From Heliocidaris tuberculata (Eukaryota > Echinodermata > Echinoidea > Camarodonta > Echinometridae): a DNA stretch of 64,000 nucleotides. A model generated the notes under the pieces. The model did no database searches, was not told the DNA's origin, and worked only from the letters and a program-made list of their open reading frames with translations. The DNA lies in assembly GCA_025618425.1 (NCBI GenBank), contig CM046835.1, positions 17,479,332-17,543,331 on the forward strand. The letters are read 5' to 3'. The first letter of the stretch is position 1. Every line of letters starts with the position of its first letter. Below are positions 20,040-30,424 of this stretch, one piece after another. A program made the translations under genes and the position numbers.

Positions 20040-22058
20040 TTGAATATGATAGCGCCACAGAAACGGGTAAGAATAAAACAAAGATCAGAAAATTGGGTGA
20101 CTAAAGATATTCTTTCCCTAATTCAAGAGAGAAATATAGTATACAAAAAAATGAGGAAAAGAGCAAAAGATGAGACGCTCTCTAAAAGATACAGAGTATT
20201 AAGAAATATGGTCCAAAGAGAGGTGAAAAAGGCTAAGCTAGAATACTTACAAAACAAGATAGAAGAAAATAAACAAGATTCGAAAAGACTTTGGCAGAAT
20301 CTGAAAAGCTTAGGATTAAAAAGTAAGAAGAGAAAAGAACAAGAATCTGTCATTACAATCGATGGGGAATTATGTCATGATAAGATGGCCATTGCTAATG
20401 AATTCAATTCTTATTTTACAAATGTGGCCGCCAAATTAGTAGGCAAACTCCCTCCTTGTAAAAATCTTTTCAGCGCAGACAATGATTGTATTCGTGAGTT
20501 TTACGAAAGAAAAGGTGTACTTGAAAACAGCTTCGAGTTATCACCAATCAGTGAACAATTTGTTTTCAATGAGTTACATAAATTAAATATATCAAAAAGT
20601 ACTGGGTTAGACATGATTCCAGCTAAATTTCTGAAAGATGGTGCGAAGGTTTTATATAAGCCTTTAAGTTACTTAATGAACCTATCTATCTTGACGAGCA
20701 CTTTTCCTGAGGATATGAAAATAGCAAAAGTGACTCCACTTTATAACAAGAAAGATAAAACTGATGTAACCAATTATAGACCTATTAGTGTTTTAAGCGT
20801 AGCATCAAAAATTCTGGAAAAATCGGTCTGTGTTCAAATTGAAAAATATTTCAAAGAAAATGATATAATTTATGAATTTCAATCTGGCTTTCGACATGAC
20901 TATTCGACTGAAACATGTTTAATTCATTTAACTGATTATTTGAGGACAGAAACTGCCCAAGGGCGCTTTGTTGGTATGGTGCTCCTTGATCTGCAAAAAG
21001 CTTTTGATACAGTTAATCATGGCGTCTTGTTGAAAAAGTTAGAAATAATGGGTTTTAACAAGGCAAGTTTAGAATGGTTCAGATCCTACTTGTCTAATCG
21101 ACACCAAGTAGTGGCCATTCATGATATTCGTTCCAAACTAATGCCGATAACATGCGGTGTTCCTCAGGGAAGCATTTTAGGCCCAATTCTATTTACAAGT
21201 TATATCAATGATATGTGTATTTGTATAAAAGACTGTAAACTATTATTGTACGCTGATGACAGCGTACTACTCTATTCAAATCCTAATCCAAAATTTCTTG
21301 AGGAGAAGCTCAGTGAACAGCTATCTACATGTGTCGATTGGATGACTGATAATAAGCTTTCTTTACACTTGGGCAAAACAGAAAGCATTTTGTTTTGTTC
21401 TAAAAGTAGTTCTAAAAAGTCATTTGAATTCAAAGTGACACACAATAATCAAGTAATTCAGAGAAAAGAATCTGTGAAGTATTTAGGCATTGAGTTGGCT
21501 AGCGCAATTTCATTTTCTTCTTTAGTAGAATCAGTTGTAAAAAAAGCAAATTCTCGTCTAAAATTTTTGTACAGATATCAAAATTGTTTGAATTTAAAAG
21601 CAAGACGTATACTCTGTTTTGCTCTTATTCAATGTTTGTTTGACTATGCTAACCCTGTATGGTATAGTAACATAAACAAGTTAGAACAAAAGAAGTTGAA
21701 AATTATACAGAACAAAATGGTGAGATTCATCAACTGTTCTGGTCCAAGAACTCATGTTGGCTACAGCGAACTTTCTAAAGCTGGTTTTCTTGAAGTTAAC
21801 CAAAGATCAAAACAACTCGTATTGCATCACGTGCATAAAATATATCATACTAGGTCAAATCATTATATTCGATCCAACTTCAATCTTGTTACTGACTTAC
21901 ATAATTATGATACAAGAAATAGCAGATTCAACTTTAACTTACCAGAAAGAGTAGGTAGCATTGAAAATTCGTTTTATTACATTGCCATCAAACATTGGAA
22001 TACCCTTCCTAATTATATAAAGGAAATAGAAAACTTTGCTCTTTTTAAGAGGAATTAA
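20040..22058 (+). CDS. LINE reverse transcriptase, uninterrupted 672 codons
   Basis: The first ~100 residues are a basic linker (APQKRVRIKQRS, WVTKDILSLIQERN). RT motifs follow in order: STGLDMIPAKFLKD, MKIAKVTPLYNKKD, NYRPISVLSVASKILEK, FQSGFRHDYSTETCL, LLDLQKAFDTVNH (catalytic Asp near residue 317), CGVPQGSILGPILF and LLLYADDSVLLYS (catalytic Asp pair near 405). The thumb and C-terminal region ends SIENSFYYIAIKHWNTLPNY. It copies element RNA into DNA at the target nick. All catalytic residues remain and there is no stop. The endonuclease is missing because of 5' truncation, so the copy is not autonomous. The ATG at 20040 is the first in frame and probably not the native start. The clade is likely CR1/Daphne-like. 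Confidence 0.9.
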   Translation: MNMIAPQKRVRIKQRSENWVTKDILSLIQERNIVYKKMRKRAKDETLSKRYRVLRNMVQREVKKAKLEYLQNKIEENKQDSKRLWQNLKSLGLKSKKRKEQESVITIDGELCHDKMAIANEFNSYFTNVAAKLVGKLPPCKNLFSADNDCIREFYERKGVLENSFELSPISEQFVFNELHKLNISKSTGLDMIPAKFLKDGAKVLYKPLSYLMNLSILTSTFPEDMKIAKVTPLYNKKDKTDVTNYRPISVLSVASKILEKSVCVQIEKYFKENDIIYEFQSGFRHDYSTETCLIHLTDYLRTETAQGRFVGMVLLDLQKAFDTVNHGVLLKKLEIMGFNKASLEWFRSYLSNRHQVVAIHDIRSKLMPITCGVPQGSILGPILFTSYINDMCICIKDCKLLLYADDSVLLYSNPNPKFLEEKLSEQLSTCVDWMTDNKLSLHLGKTESILFCSKSSSKKSFEFKVTHNNQVIQRKESVKYLGIELASAISFSSLVESVVKKANSRLKFLYRYQNCLNLKARRILCFALIQCLFDYANPVWYSNINKLEQKKLKIIQNKMVRFINCSGPRTHVGYSELSKAGFLEVNQRSKQLVLHHVHKIYHTRSNHYIRSNFNLVTDLHNYDTRNSRFNFNLPERVGSIENSFYYIAIKHWNTLPNYIKEIENFALFKRN

Positions 22059-22235
22059 GGGAATACCTATCACTTGAGAGTCAGAGGAGAGAAGCAAATG
22101 ACATGGTATATGATTGAAATTGCCAGAAGAAAGAACACTTTTCTTTTCTCTGCCAGGTTCATGCTGTCTAAGTTTGTATATACTTTTGTTTTTGTACGTT
22201 TTAGAGATTCAACATATTCTTTATTATTCTTTTTG

Positions 22236-22276
22236 CTCCTCCTCCTCCTCCTCCTCCTCGTCATCATCTTCTTCTT

Positions 22277-22307
<31 letters not shown>

Positions 22308-22345
22308 TTATTATTATTATTATTGTTGTTGTTATTATAATCATT
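22236..22345. repeat. Compound (CTC)n(CTT)n(ATT)n microsatellite in LINE 3' UTR
   Basis: Trinucleotide blocks change from CTC to TCTTC to TAT to GTT. Reading frames across them are low-complexity artefacts. Confidence 0.9.
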
Positions 22346-22619
22346 ATTACATGTTATAAATGTTGTTTTTGTTATCATTTTTATTATTCTTAAAAAAAAA
22401 AATTCTTCTCAGTCTGTAAATAATACAAATTGAACTAATTAATTTTGTATGTTGGCTCTCGAGCTCTCGAGCTTTCGTGGGTTATCCTGTTCAAGCTTAC
22501 ATAATTTTAATCTGATATTCTTTTATTGTTGTATGTTAGAGGCTTGGCAAATAAAATCAATCAATCAATCAATCAACCATGCACCTCCATAGCCAGAGGG
22601 TCGATCACGGCTTATGATG

Positions 22620-22830
22620 CACAGAACTTTTGATGTGGCTGAATAACGAGAACATCATTTATTATACGTTTGCTAAAAGGAATGAGTAATTTTCCTTTAT
22701 TTTTTGTGATATTATCACTGTTTCAATCGGAGTGAAATTCACATCAGTCAGCTTCAAAATCAAGATTTGCATTCATTTATTACATACGCGAAGCTTTATA
22801 GGACCCTTTCATTTCGTAGAACAAAATTTG
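22620..22830. repeat. Inverted copy of 26480-26693 repeat
   Basis: GGAATGAGTAATTTTCCTTT, GTGAAATTCACATCAGTC and AAGCTTTATAGGACCCTTTC match the reverse complement of the segment near 26.5 kb. It is a dispersed non-coding transposon remnant. Confidence 0.6.
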
Positions 22831-22842
22831 ACAAATCTATAA

Positions 22843-23264
22843 AGGCCACCGCACACCAATTACGATCGGTCTGCGATCCGATTTGTGAAATAAATCGCTA
22901 TGGCATTAAATACTGGCATTTAAAAAAATGAAATCTACCCGATTCAGGTTCTCAAAAGTAATATGAAAACTAAACAGTATAGGGTATTGGTGAGCTGTCA
23001 GCTTTCTACAGGGAATAAGGACAAAATTAGTTTCAAATCGTAGGCAGTCGTACGATTTTTGTGACGTCACTACGACTCGGAGCCGATTTTTTCCATTCCA
23101 CAGACTAGAAAATTCGGCAAAAGCCGTATTATCGATTTTACTGTCTGTATGACTATTCAGACCCTCATTCAAATATATTTTTCGTTTTTGAATGATTTGT
23201 CAAATGATATTACATTTTCTTCTGAAATCGGATAGCAGACCGATCGTAAGGTGTGCGGTGGCCT
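22843..23264. mobile_element. MITE with AGGCCACCGCACACC ends, TAA flanks
   Basis: The left end AGGCCACCGCACACC and right end GGTGTGCGGTGGCCT are inverted repeats (right flank after CGATCGTAA). ATCGGTCTGCGATCCGAT / ATCGGATAGCAGACCGAT continues the arms. TAA lies on both sides (22840-22842 and 23265-23267), as in PIF/Harbinger-type insertions. A diverged partial copy lies at 38925-39175. Confidence 0.7.
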
Positions 23265-23269
23265 TAATA

Positions 23270-23668
23270 CGTGTACATGCAAATAACCATGAAATTACCC
23301 TAACTTGTACGCGCACGCGTACGCGCATTTCTTTTGGTGGAAGCGCTACTTGTTTAAGACGAAATCATTACTGGTGAGCGCATTGTGGTGCGTACAAAAT
23401 GAGAGCGCGCGTAGAAAGGTCATCTTATAATTTTATTTTCTATAATATGCCAGGGGTGGTATTCTGAGATTTATTTTATCTTGATTTTAGTGAAATAATT
23501 TTAATTGTCATAACAAATTTTTTGTACGCTATGCCGCATCCTTGGTTAATGATTGCACAAAAGTGGCTGCGTACGAGGAATTCATCTGCTCAAACACCAA
23601 TGAAATGTTGCAATATAAGATTTAATGAGTAATGACACACATTTTCGTAATAACTGTATGATGGGGGA
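23270..23668. other. No gene recognised
   Basis: CGCGCACGCGTACGCGCATT near 23309 is alternating purine-pyrimidine DNA. No exon or repeat family is otherwise supported. Confidence 0.4.
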
Positions 23669-23861
23669 TTGTGTGTCCGGACACTCAACAAAAATTAGGC
23701 TGTCAATTTTGCCATCAGATTTTACGAAAAATATGCATCAATTATCAGTGAATATTTTCAACCTATCCTGTGAAAGATTTGTGACAATTTTCCTGAAAAT
23801 TTGTTCGATTTAACTGTTTAATAATGACCTGTCCGGATAACCAACCTGTCCGGACACACAA
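23669..23861. mobile_element. 193-bp MITE with TTGTGTGTCCGGACA ends
   Basis: The ends TTGTGTGTCCGGACA and TGTCCGGACACACAA are perfect 15-bp inverted repeats. Interior sequence (GTCAATTTTGCCATCAGA, ATGCATCAATTATCAGTGAA, CTGTCCGGATAACCAACCTG) is shared with 33296-33480. Confidence 0.75.
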
Positions 23862-23988
23862 CTTCTGGGTATACATTTTTTATTTGATCATGTCACAATT
23901 CATGTTATCAAGTTGAAAACCGACCCAATTAAGGTAGGGCACCGATATCGTTATTGCTATAGATGTCATTTTTATACTGTCCCGTAAG

Positions 23989-24095
23989 CAGAGGCTCTGA
24001 CAATGGAAGTAGGGGGGGGGGGCATTTTGTTTGGCGGACAAAAGGTCCCCCCCCCCCCACTTCCATTGTCCGAGCCCGACGCTCCGCCGCCTCTG
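23989..24095. mobile_element. 107-bp hAT-like MITE
   Basis: The left end is CAGAGGCTCTGACAATGGAA. The right end, reversed, is CAGAGGCGGCGGAGCGTC, with GACAATGGAAGT shared further in. G and C runs face each other in the middle. The flanks CCCGTAAG and TCCGTAAG match at 7 of 8 bases. Confidence 0.75.
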
Positions 24096-24107
24096 TCCGT
24101 AAGGGCT

Positions 24108-24739
24108 GGCGTCCACTAGAGCGCAGACAACATTAGGAAGGGTTGCGGAAGCAAATTTTGTCATTTCGGCATTCGTTCCGCGTCAGACGCGGAAAAATTA
24201 AGCAAATTATTGTTTCCTGAGACATTATTAAGAATGTCAACACATTGACTGCAGTCAGTCCTAGGAGCGTCCTAGGAATCATTCAGGAATGTCCCGAAAT
24301 GCCGCAGAAAATGCTGATCGTGGCAGGACAGTGCGGACACATCTAGGATCACACCAGGAGTGGTAAAATTACGGACAAGGACAATCCTGAAAAATTCTGC
24401 GTGGCTTCCGCTTGCCTTCGCGAAGCTTCCGGCACCGCGGAAGCTTTCAGGAGCGTTTCCGGAGAATGCGGAAGTGTTAAAGAAAGGCAGGATGTCCTGA
24501 CGATGTCCGGACGACAATGCGGACAAGTTGCCGAAGGTGTCAGGAAGTTCATTTCCGCGTCCAAATTTTGGTCGAGACCAAAATTTGGACGCGGAAATTT
24601 TGCTCTCTCCTGAAGGTGCGGAAACGCTGGGAAGTGTTCAGGAATGGTGAAGACAGTGAACGGAGCCTTTCAAGAATATGCGGAGAGCTTGCTGAATGAA
24701 TGCGGAATGACTAATCTTGTCCGCGCCCTAGTGGACGCC
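24108..24739. mobile_element. MITE with GGCGTCCACTAG ends and perfect internal palindrome
   Basis: The left end GGCGTCCACTAGAGCGCAGA and the right end (reversed GGCGTCCACTAGGGCGCGGA) are inverted repeats. ATGCGGAA / TTCCGCAT-type units recur throughout. Positions 24551-24598 are a perfect palindrome with 23-bp arms and a 2-base loop. No coding capacity was recognised. Confidence 0.7.
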
Positions 24740-24880
24740 TAGTCTAATAGGTATTATAGAAAGAATGCATTAAAGAGTTGTGTTATGTTTTTCAGCTTTT
24801 AATCAGTATTGCTTACAAATCTGTGGTTGCAGGCTATGACACAATGTCCCTCATCAACTACCATGTTAATTTATGGGATA

Positions 24881-24883
<3 letters not shown>

Positions 24884-24930
<47 letters not shown>

Positions 24931-24932
24931 GT
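24884..24932. repeat. (GT)n microsatellite
   Basis: About 22 GT units occur with single GC interruptions at the ends. Confidence 0.95.
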
Positions 24933-25194
24933 TAAATGAGGTCGCATGCCAACAGTTCAAAAACTTGCAAAACCAAGCACTGTGCATGCATAACACATTT
25001 CTTTCTAGACACCCTGACCCAACTCTCTAAGCCTTTTCCTCTGATTCTACTTCCATTCTGATTCATTTCTGTGTTTTTTACCACTTATCTCCTCACCACT
25101 GTCCAACAAGTCATGTCCATTATGTATGCCAGCCATCTTTGAAGTTTGGGAGTAAGCAAGCTTAGACAAGGAGTGATGAGAGAGGGCGCTATGA

Positions 25195-26412
25195 TATGAA
25201 TGTAAAAATGACCCAAGTCCTGGACTTGGGCCATTCTTACATTCATACTAGTTTTCACTCATTCATTTTAGACACTTCCAGGGGGAATTCAGGTTTATAA
25301 TTTATACACAAGGTGGGCATATGTATAAGCAACAATTTCCCATGTTTAACTCAATTTGGCCAAAAATTGGACTTGGGCCGTTTTTATATTCAGGTACTCA
25401 TTTGTCCGTCGTAATTTTCTCAGGGATTTAATTTTAAGAGTATGTAGAACCAAGATATATGAAAGAAACTGGAATAGATCATTTAGAAAGTGAATTTTTA
25501 GCCGCTGGAAACAAAGTGCGTAGCTTTAGGTCCCCCCATCATAATGATAAATTGTGGTAATTAGCTAGACTTAGATGTAGTTGCAAAGTAAGAATTTTGA
25601 AGAGATTTTAGTTATATAAGAACAAGGTTTTCGATTAGGTTATTTACAATGATTACGATAAATATAGATTACGACATGAATCAAAATGCATATAACTTGT
25701 GAAATAAGTAAAGATGAATTTTAACCATGAATAAGATACAGACTGAAACTTGTTTAAACAGGGATTCTACTATCAACTACGATTTTGGGTGGTTCTAAAT
25801 GATAAATTGGTTTGCACAGCGAAAAATTTATTTCGATATACGAAACTAAGTTGAGAGGTTTAAAAAAACATGCTTATGGATTTCAGAAAAAAAAGTTTTT
25901 TTGCTACAAGTAGGCCCAGGGTAAAAAAAAAAAAAATAAAACTCGATGAACAAAAACTCTGGAAAAACTTTGGGTCCACTTTTGCTAAAACAGTGAACAA
26001 TTATACAATGTACCATTAAGTATTTGAAACTGAATATGTGGTAAAGTAGCAAGTTATAATTCCACAATCTACCTTTTAATACTACACCCTAACGAACTTC
26101 ATCTCGCATCATCTGCGACAACATAACTATGCACTATGTTCACTTATTCTGGATGCTCCTGAAGAGCAAAAAGACTCAAAAGTACCATTCTGCGGTACGA
26201 ACGGCCCAAGTCCATCAAACAAAAGGACCCCCCACAAGTAACGAGAACTTTATTTATGATAACAATGTACACATAAACTTGTATTTACGATGTTGTCTTA
26301 CCATCATAGTCAAATATAATTTTATTGGACAAATAAAAAAAATATTAAGTTTTTTTTAGTTTACTCGAAATGACCTGCCATGGACTTGGGCCGTTTTTAT
26401 ATTCAGATACTC
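25195..26412. repeat. Dispersed GGACTTGGGCCRTT units and GCGTAGCTTTAGG ends
   Basis: ATGAATGTAAAAATGACCCAAGTCC and its inverse form a near-perfect hairpin at 25195-25248. GGACTTGGGCCGTTTTTATA recurs at 25370 and 26381 in direct orientation, and GAACGGCCCAAGTCC lies inverted near 26198. GTGCGTAGCTTTAGG at 25517 matches the ends of 26480-26693. The block looks like nested MITE debris, with no gene on either strand. Confidence 0.55.
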
Positions 26413-26479
26413 AAATATTAATAACATTAATAGCCAAGTCGATGTCGATACCCATGTCAAATTCGGTCGAAAAATGAAA

Positions 26480-26693
26480 GGGTCCTAAAGCTACGCACAC
26501 GTTATAAATGAATGCAAATCTTGACTTTGAAAGAGACTGATGTGAATTTCACCCCGATTTGCAAATAGTGACAATTTCACTAAAAATAAAAGGGAAATTA
26601 CTCATTCTTTTTGGTAAACGTAAATGATAATCTCTTTGCTGCATTGAACGAGTCGCATTGCGCGTATTTGCGGGGTGCGCAGCTTTATAGGAC
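26480..26693. mobile_element. MITE with GGGTCCTAAAGCTACGCA ends
   Basis: The left end GGGTCCTAAAGCTACGCA and right end TGCGCAGCTTTATAGGACC are inverted repeats. The interior matches 22620-22830 in inverse orientation. A loose third end, TGCGTAGCTTTAGGAACCC, follows at 26695. Confidence 0.6.
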
Positions 26694-26862
26694 CTGCGTA
26701 GCTTTAGGAACCCTGACCATACTTATTTCACATGTTATGTCCAAAGTTTTTATCATGTTTATACCGATGATACATATTCTTCCATGACCTTCGTCATGAG
26801 CATGATGAGTAATATTGCAAGCAGCAAAAATAATATAGTGCGAGCGAGAGAGCGAGTACCAC

Positions 26863-26922
26863 CAGTGGCGGAACCAGGATTTCTTTAGGGAAGGGGCTCA
26901 ATATTCACCAAAAATTTTGACA

Positions 26923-26961
<39 letters not shown>

Positions 26962-27032
26962 TCCTCATCATTTTTGGGGCCCTTTTTTTGGTCCCAGGGG
27001 AGGTGGCCCGGGGGGCCCTGGATCCGCCACTG
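26863..27032. mobile_element. 170-bp hAT-like MITE with exact 8-bp duplication AGTACCAC
   Basis: AGTACCAC at 26855-26862 and 27033-27040 flank an element with ends CAGTGGCGGAACCAGG and, reversed, CAGTGGCGGATCCAGG. The interior has a ~30-base A run. The 8-bp duplication with CAG...CTG ends is diagnostic of hAT-type insertion; the non-autonomous status is clear from its size. Confidence 0.9.
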
Positions 27033-27179
27033 AGTACCACATGCTACGAGCTGCAACTTGTTCATCAATTTTTGTTTTCACTATTGATTTTCTTTATGTC
27101 GATATAAGGTAGATATAGAAAATATCTAGCGGAGAAGAGATAGAAACTAGTCCATTTGATGCTGCTGTACAACCAACAG

Positions 27180-27626
27180 CGAACCTAGAAAAGTTCTTTC
27201 CGTCAATTTCATGTTGTTGATTTGTTATATAATGTTAAGTGGTCACTGAACAATTTTAGCTTTGTTGCCTCAGGGGTAACCTTGAGTAATTTGCATAATA
27301 ATCTGTTGTTCATCTTTAATAATTATGCAGTGTAACCTGTGAATGATGCAACGAAAGGAGGATATACCGGGAAATTGTAATGTTATCACAGGTATTTGCA
27401 CAAGATTAATAACACTATTATATAGGGTGGGTTGGGTGCAGCGCGCATAAACTGGGTAAGTTGTCTTGGGCTGTTTAGCATTGTCTATACATGTGGTCAT
27501 TTGGATTTATGCAAATTATGCAAAATGCTCAAAGTTGCTTTTTGGGCAACAAAGTTGAAATTGTTCGGAGACAACATGGAATTACAAATTAACCACAAAA
27601 ATCAACGGAGAGAACTTTTCTAGGTT
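27180..27626. mobile_element. MITE with GAACCTAGAAAAGTTCT ends
   Basis: The left end GAACCTAGAAAAGTTCTTTC and the right end AGAACTTTTCTAGGTTC are inverted. A second inner pair (GCTTTGTTGCC..GGTAACCTTGAG / CTCAAAGTTGCTTTTTGGGC) extends the arms. A diverged copy lies at 44008-44567. Confidence 0.7.
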
Positions 27627-28089
27627 CGTAAAATGTCAAGTCGACTATAATACATGTTTTCCGGGGGCCCTGGTGTCGCTAATGGCCCTAAGAAGATATA
27701 TCAATCTCCGTACATGCCATATGAACGCGATCTAAATGACAAATTTTCTTAATCTTTATCGAGATCATGCACGTGATTTTCCGGAAATCACGTGATTTCT
27801 CTGGATTTTTAAATTCGCCCTTCATTTTTTATTTTGCACGATCATATAAAAATGCGACAATAATAGACGATTCTGGAGAAGATTCACTGACTTCATTCAC
27901 TACATTTAATTCTTTTTATATAAACCGCATTCCATTTGCTTTTCAATCGAAAACAATTTATAAATATAATTACATTGAGGTTGGAATCATAACTACATAA
28001 ACATTACTGCTTAATTGACAGCACTAACAATAATTAACAAATCATTGTTCTATCGATGATAATAAGAACGTATTGTTTTCAAGATTCTT
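27627..28089. other. No gene recognised
   Basis: Only short open frames occur. CACGTGATTTTCCGGAAATC near 27771 is locally palindromic. No transposon end was identified. Confidence 0.4.
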
Positions 28090-28960
28090 TTGTTATTATT
28101 TCACTGTATACATGGCTCTGCTCCGCAGTACAACATTGGCTTGATCAAGCATTACATTCCCTCTAGACTAATACGTTCTCAAAATTCTGGCTTACTTGTT
28201 ATTCCTAGGAAACCAAAACCCAAGGAGAGAATCAATGTTATTGGAAAGTGAAAATTCAGAGAAGCACTTTACAAAAAGTTTCATTAAAATTGGTTTAAAA
28301 ATGAGAGAGTTATGGAAGTTTGAAAAGTCTCGTTTTAATTTCTATGGGGATCCTCAAATTGGCAAAATTGCTTCAAAATGGCTGATTTTGTGAACAACTC
28401 TCGATTTGTTTTGTACACAGATTTTCAGATTTTCCCCATTATCTCTCAGGGTGTTCCTTGTCTCCTTATGAACTCGACATATGTGGTGTAAAATACATTT
28501 TCCCATTATATATGTTGAGCTCAGAAGGAGATTAACTGCACCTTGAAAGATAATGGGGAAAATTTGAGGATCCCCATAGAAAGTAAAAGGAGACTTTTCA
28601 AACTTCCATAACTCCCTCATTTTTTTAACCAATTTTAATGAAACTTTTTGTAAAGTGCTTCTCTGAATTTTCACTTTCCGATAACATTGATTCTCTTCTT
28701 GGGTTTTGGTTTCCTTTAATACAAAGTGGGGGGAGCGAACCTTTGCTCATGCTGGGCCGTCAATATGGAATATTCTCCCTCAATGGATTACATTCTGGTG
28801 AAGTGTTCAAAAACAATCTTAAAAAGTATCTGTTTAATTTGGCCTATAATATTGATTGCACTTTTGTCTATTGTCATCTTTTGCACAAGTTGCGCCTTGA
28901 GCACTTGATCATCAAGTGGATTTGGCTCCTTATAAATCTTATATATCATTATTATTAATC
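28090..28960 (+). pseudogene. LINE C-terminal remnant split by a palindromic element
   Basis: 28090-28206 parallels the 42.9-43.0 kb LINE: its TTTCACTG...CATGGCTCTGCTCCGCAGTAC matches the LINE's FHCVHGSAPQY coding region, and CTTGTTATTCCT matches LVIP. After removing 28207-28718, AAGTGGGGGGAGCG continues this as KWGER. The tail TGCGCCTTGAGCAC..GGATTTGGCTCCTTATAAAT with ATT repeats ends at 28960, like 43158-43215. Frameshifts make it a pseudogene. Confidence 0.7.
28207..28718. mobile_element. 512-bp palindromic element inside the LINE
   Basis: The left arm GGAAACCAAAACCCAAGGAG and the reverse of the right arm GGAAACCAAAACCCAAGAAG are nearly identical. Pairing continues through TTCAGAGAAGCACTTTACAA into the centre (CATTATCTCTCAGGGTG / TGAAAGATAATGGG). 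The right end is CCTTTAA, recalling the TTAA-flanked family at 10281-10858. Short frames inside read alike on both strands because of the symmetry. Confidence 0.8.
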
Positions 28961-28966
28961 AAAAAG

Positions 28967-28967
28967 A

Positions 28968-29007
<40 letters not shown>

Positions 29008-29010
29008 TTA
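28967..29010. repeat. (TC)n(TA)n compound microsatellite
   Basis: About 13 TC units are followed by six TA units. The same compound repeat lies inside the SINE copy at 57104-57150. Confidence 0.9.
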
Positions 29011-30125
29011 TTTATTTTTTATTTATGCTGTGTTCTTTATACAGGGTATTCTCTTCAGTACATAAAAACTGCTTTGCAAGAGAGCCATGTATTACATAAA
29101 ACAATTAAAACATCATGTAAAACAATTTCAGAACAGTAAAATATTACAACAGAACAATACAAAAGAAAGAACATGTTAACAATTTTAACAAGTATAAAAT
29201 TGGATCACGTCTTAAATACACAACTCGAATATACGTGTATCAAAATCCGGCAATAAAATACCACAAAGGATAAATGGTTTGTGATCCGTTTCCATTGACA
29301 GATCCCTTCCTTACCCCCCCCCCCCTTCCTCCCAACATCATATATACTCATTATAACAATTATATAAGAAATAAAACGAAAATAAAACGAAAGAGATAAA
29401 AGGGTGTCAGCAAGAACATATCAAGGTTAAAAGTTAAAGCTTAGACATTTACATTGTTTCTTAACCCTTCCAGGACAGGCATTATTTAAGGGCTAAATTG
29501 ATCACGTTTTGTTCTTCAAATTGGCAACAATAATATTCTTTTCTTTCTTTTTTTTTTTTTTTTTTGCTTTATAATAATAAATATTAAATTGTAATGTCTT
29601 TGAAAACAATACAAATGATTAGAAATTTTGTTGAAAAAAAAGTTGAAAAAAATTACCAAGTTTGATGAAAAATGATGATTTTTAACCTCTCAATATGTTG
29701 CCAATTTAAGGATTCTGAAGCATATTCTTGTTTCCAAAATTCTTGGCATCAAACGCAATATGATCATGCAACATAAATGGACATAGTGTGTGCAGAAATA
29801 TTTGCTCTTTCTACTCATGCAACTGGTATATCGTTTACAGCTCTGTCTCGAAAGGGTTAAAAGACTCAAATGATACACAAGTTTGGACATGGATAGGTAG
29901 TCTAATACAAATCATTGTGCCTTGGTAAGAAAATGTTGACCTAATATATTCTGTAAGTGGTGTTCGAACAAAAAGAAGGCTGTTTGCAGCATATCTAATA
30001 TAATGATAAATTGGTCTATGAGAAATAAGTTTCTTTAAATAAATAGGTACACGGTTATTGATTAATTCAAACATCACTACACAATGGTTAAACTTGATCC
30101 GTTGTTGCTCGGATGTCAATACCAA
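29011..30125 (-). pseudogene. LINE C-terminus and 3' end
   Basis: Minus-strand coding remnant at 29835-30125: QRIKFNHCVVMFELINNRVP, YLKKLISHRPI, YIRYAANSLLFVRTPLTEYI and STFSYQGTMICIRLPIH. This is the LINE region after the RT thumb (pattern: C..M..I..L.P.YL...I...Y..R....L...RT....SF.Y.G). The 3' end at 29011-29130 reads, reversed, TGGCTCTCTTGCAAAGCAG ... TGTATAAAGAACACAGCATA with AAATAAA repeats. The ~440 bp between them (29250-29690) lack recognisable element sequence and include C and T runs, so they may be a UTR or an insertion. Confidence 0.6.
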
Positions 30126-30424
30126 TACATTGTTATGATACGATATAATTCATTTAAAATGAGGCAAAATGGATCTTGAAAATGAATGTAGCTAGCCTCA
30201 GATGAATGATTCAATTAAAACTTGATAAACAACAATGAAAACAGAGAACAACATCTTAAGGTATCTGCTTATTAAACTAACTTCTAGTGCACAAACTTCT
30301 ATCCGATATACGAAGGAAATGATAATTTCATGGTAATGTATTATATTGCACGGATTTTCAATCAAAGAGCTATATTCTCTCTGAATCTTAAGACTATTCG
30401 CCCGTAGTACAGCACGGTAACCTT
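30126..30424. other. No feature recognised
   Basis: This AT-rich stretch probably belongs to the decayed LINE, but no motif supports that. Confidence 0.3.

Larger units (their letters stand above)
20003..22577 (+). mobile_element. 5'-truncated CR1-like LINE with (AATC)n tail
   Basis: The body starts at the endonuclease-RT linker, holds the full RT ORF, and then a 3' UTR of about 500 bp with CTT/ATT microsatellites (22236-22335). It ends GGCTTGGCAAATAAAATCAA followed by ATCA repeats to 22576. Tandem short-unit tails of this kind mark CR1-clade LINE 3' ends. The 5' junction abuts the inverted copy at 19994. No target duplication was found. Confidence 0.85.

Noticed and set aside
24108..24739. 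Short repeated GCGGAA units as a CRISPR array
   Set aside because: Units are irregular, in both orientations, without constant spacer length, and the context is an animal transposon.
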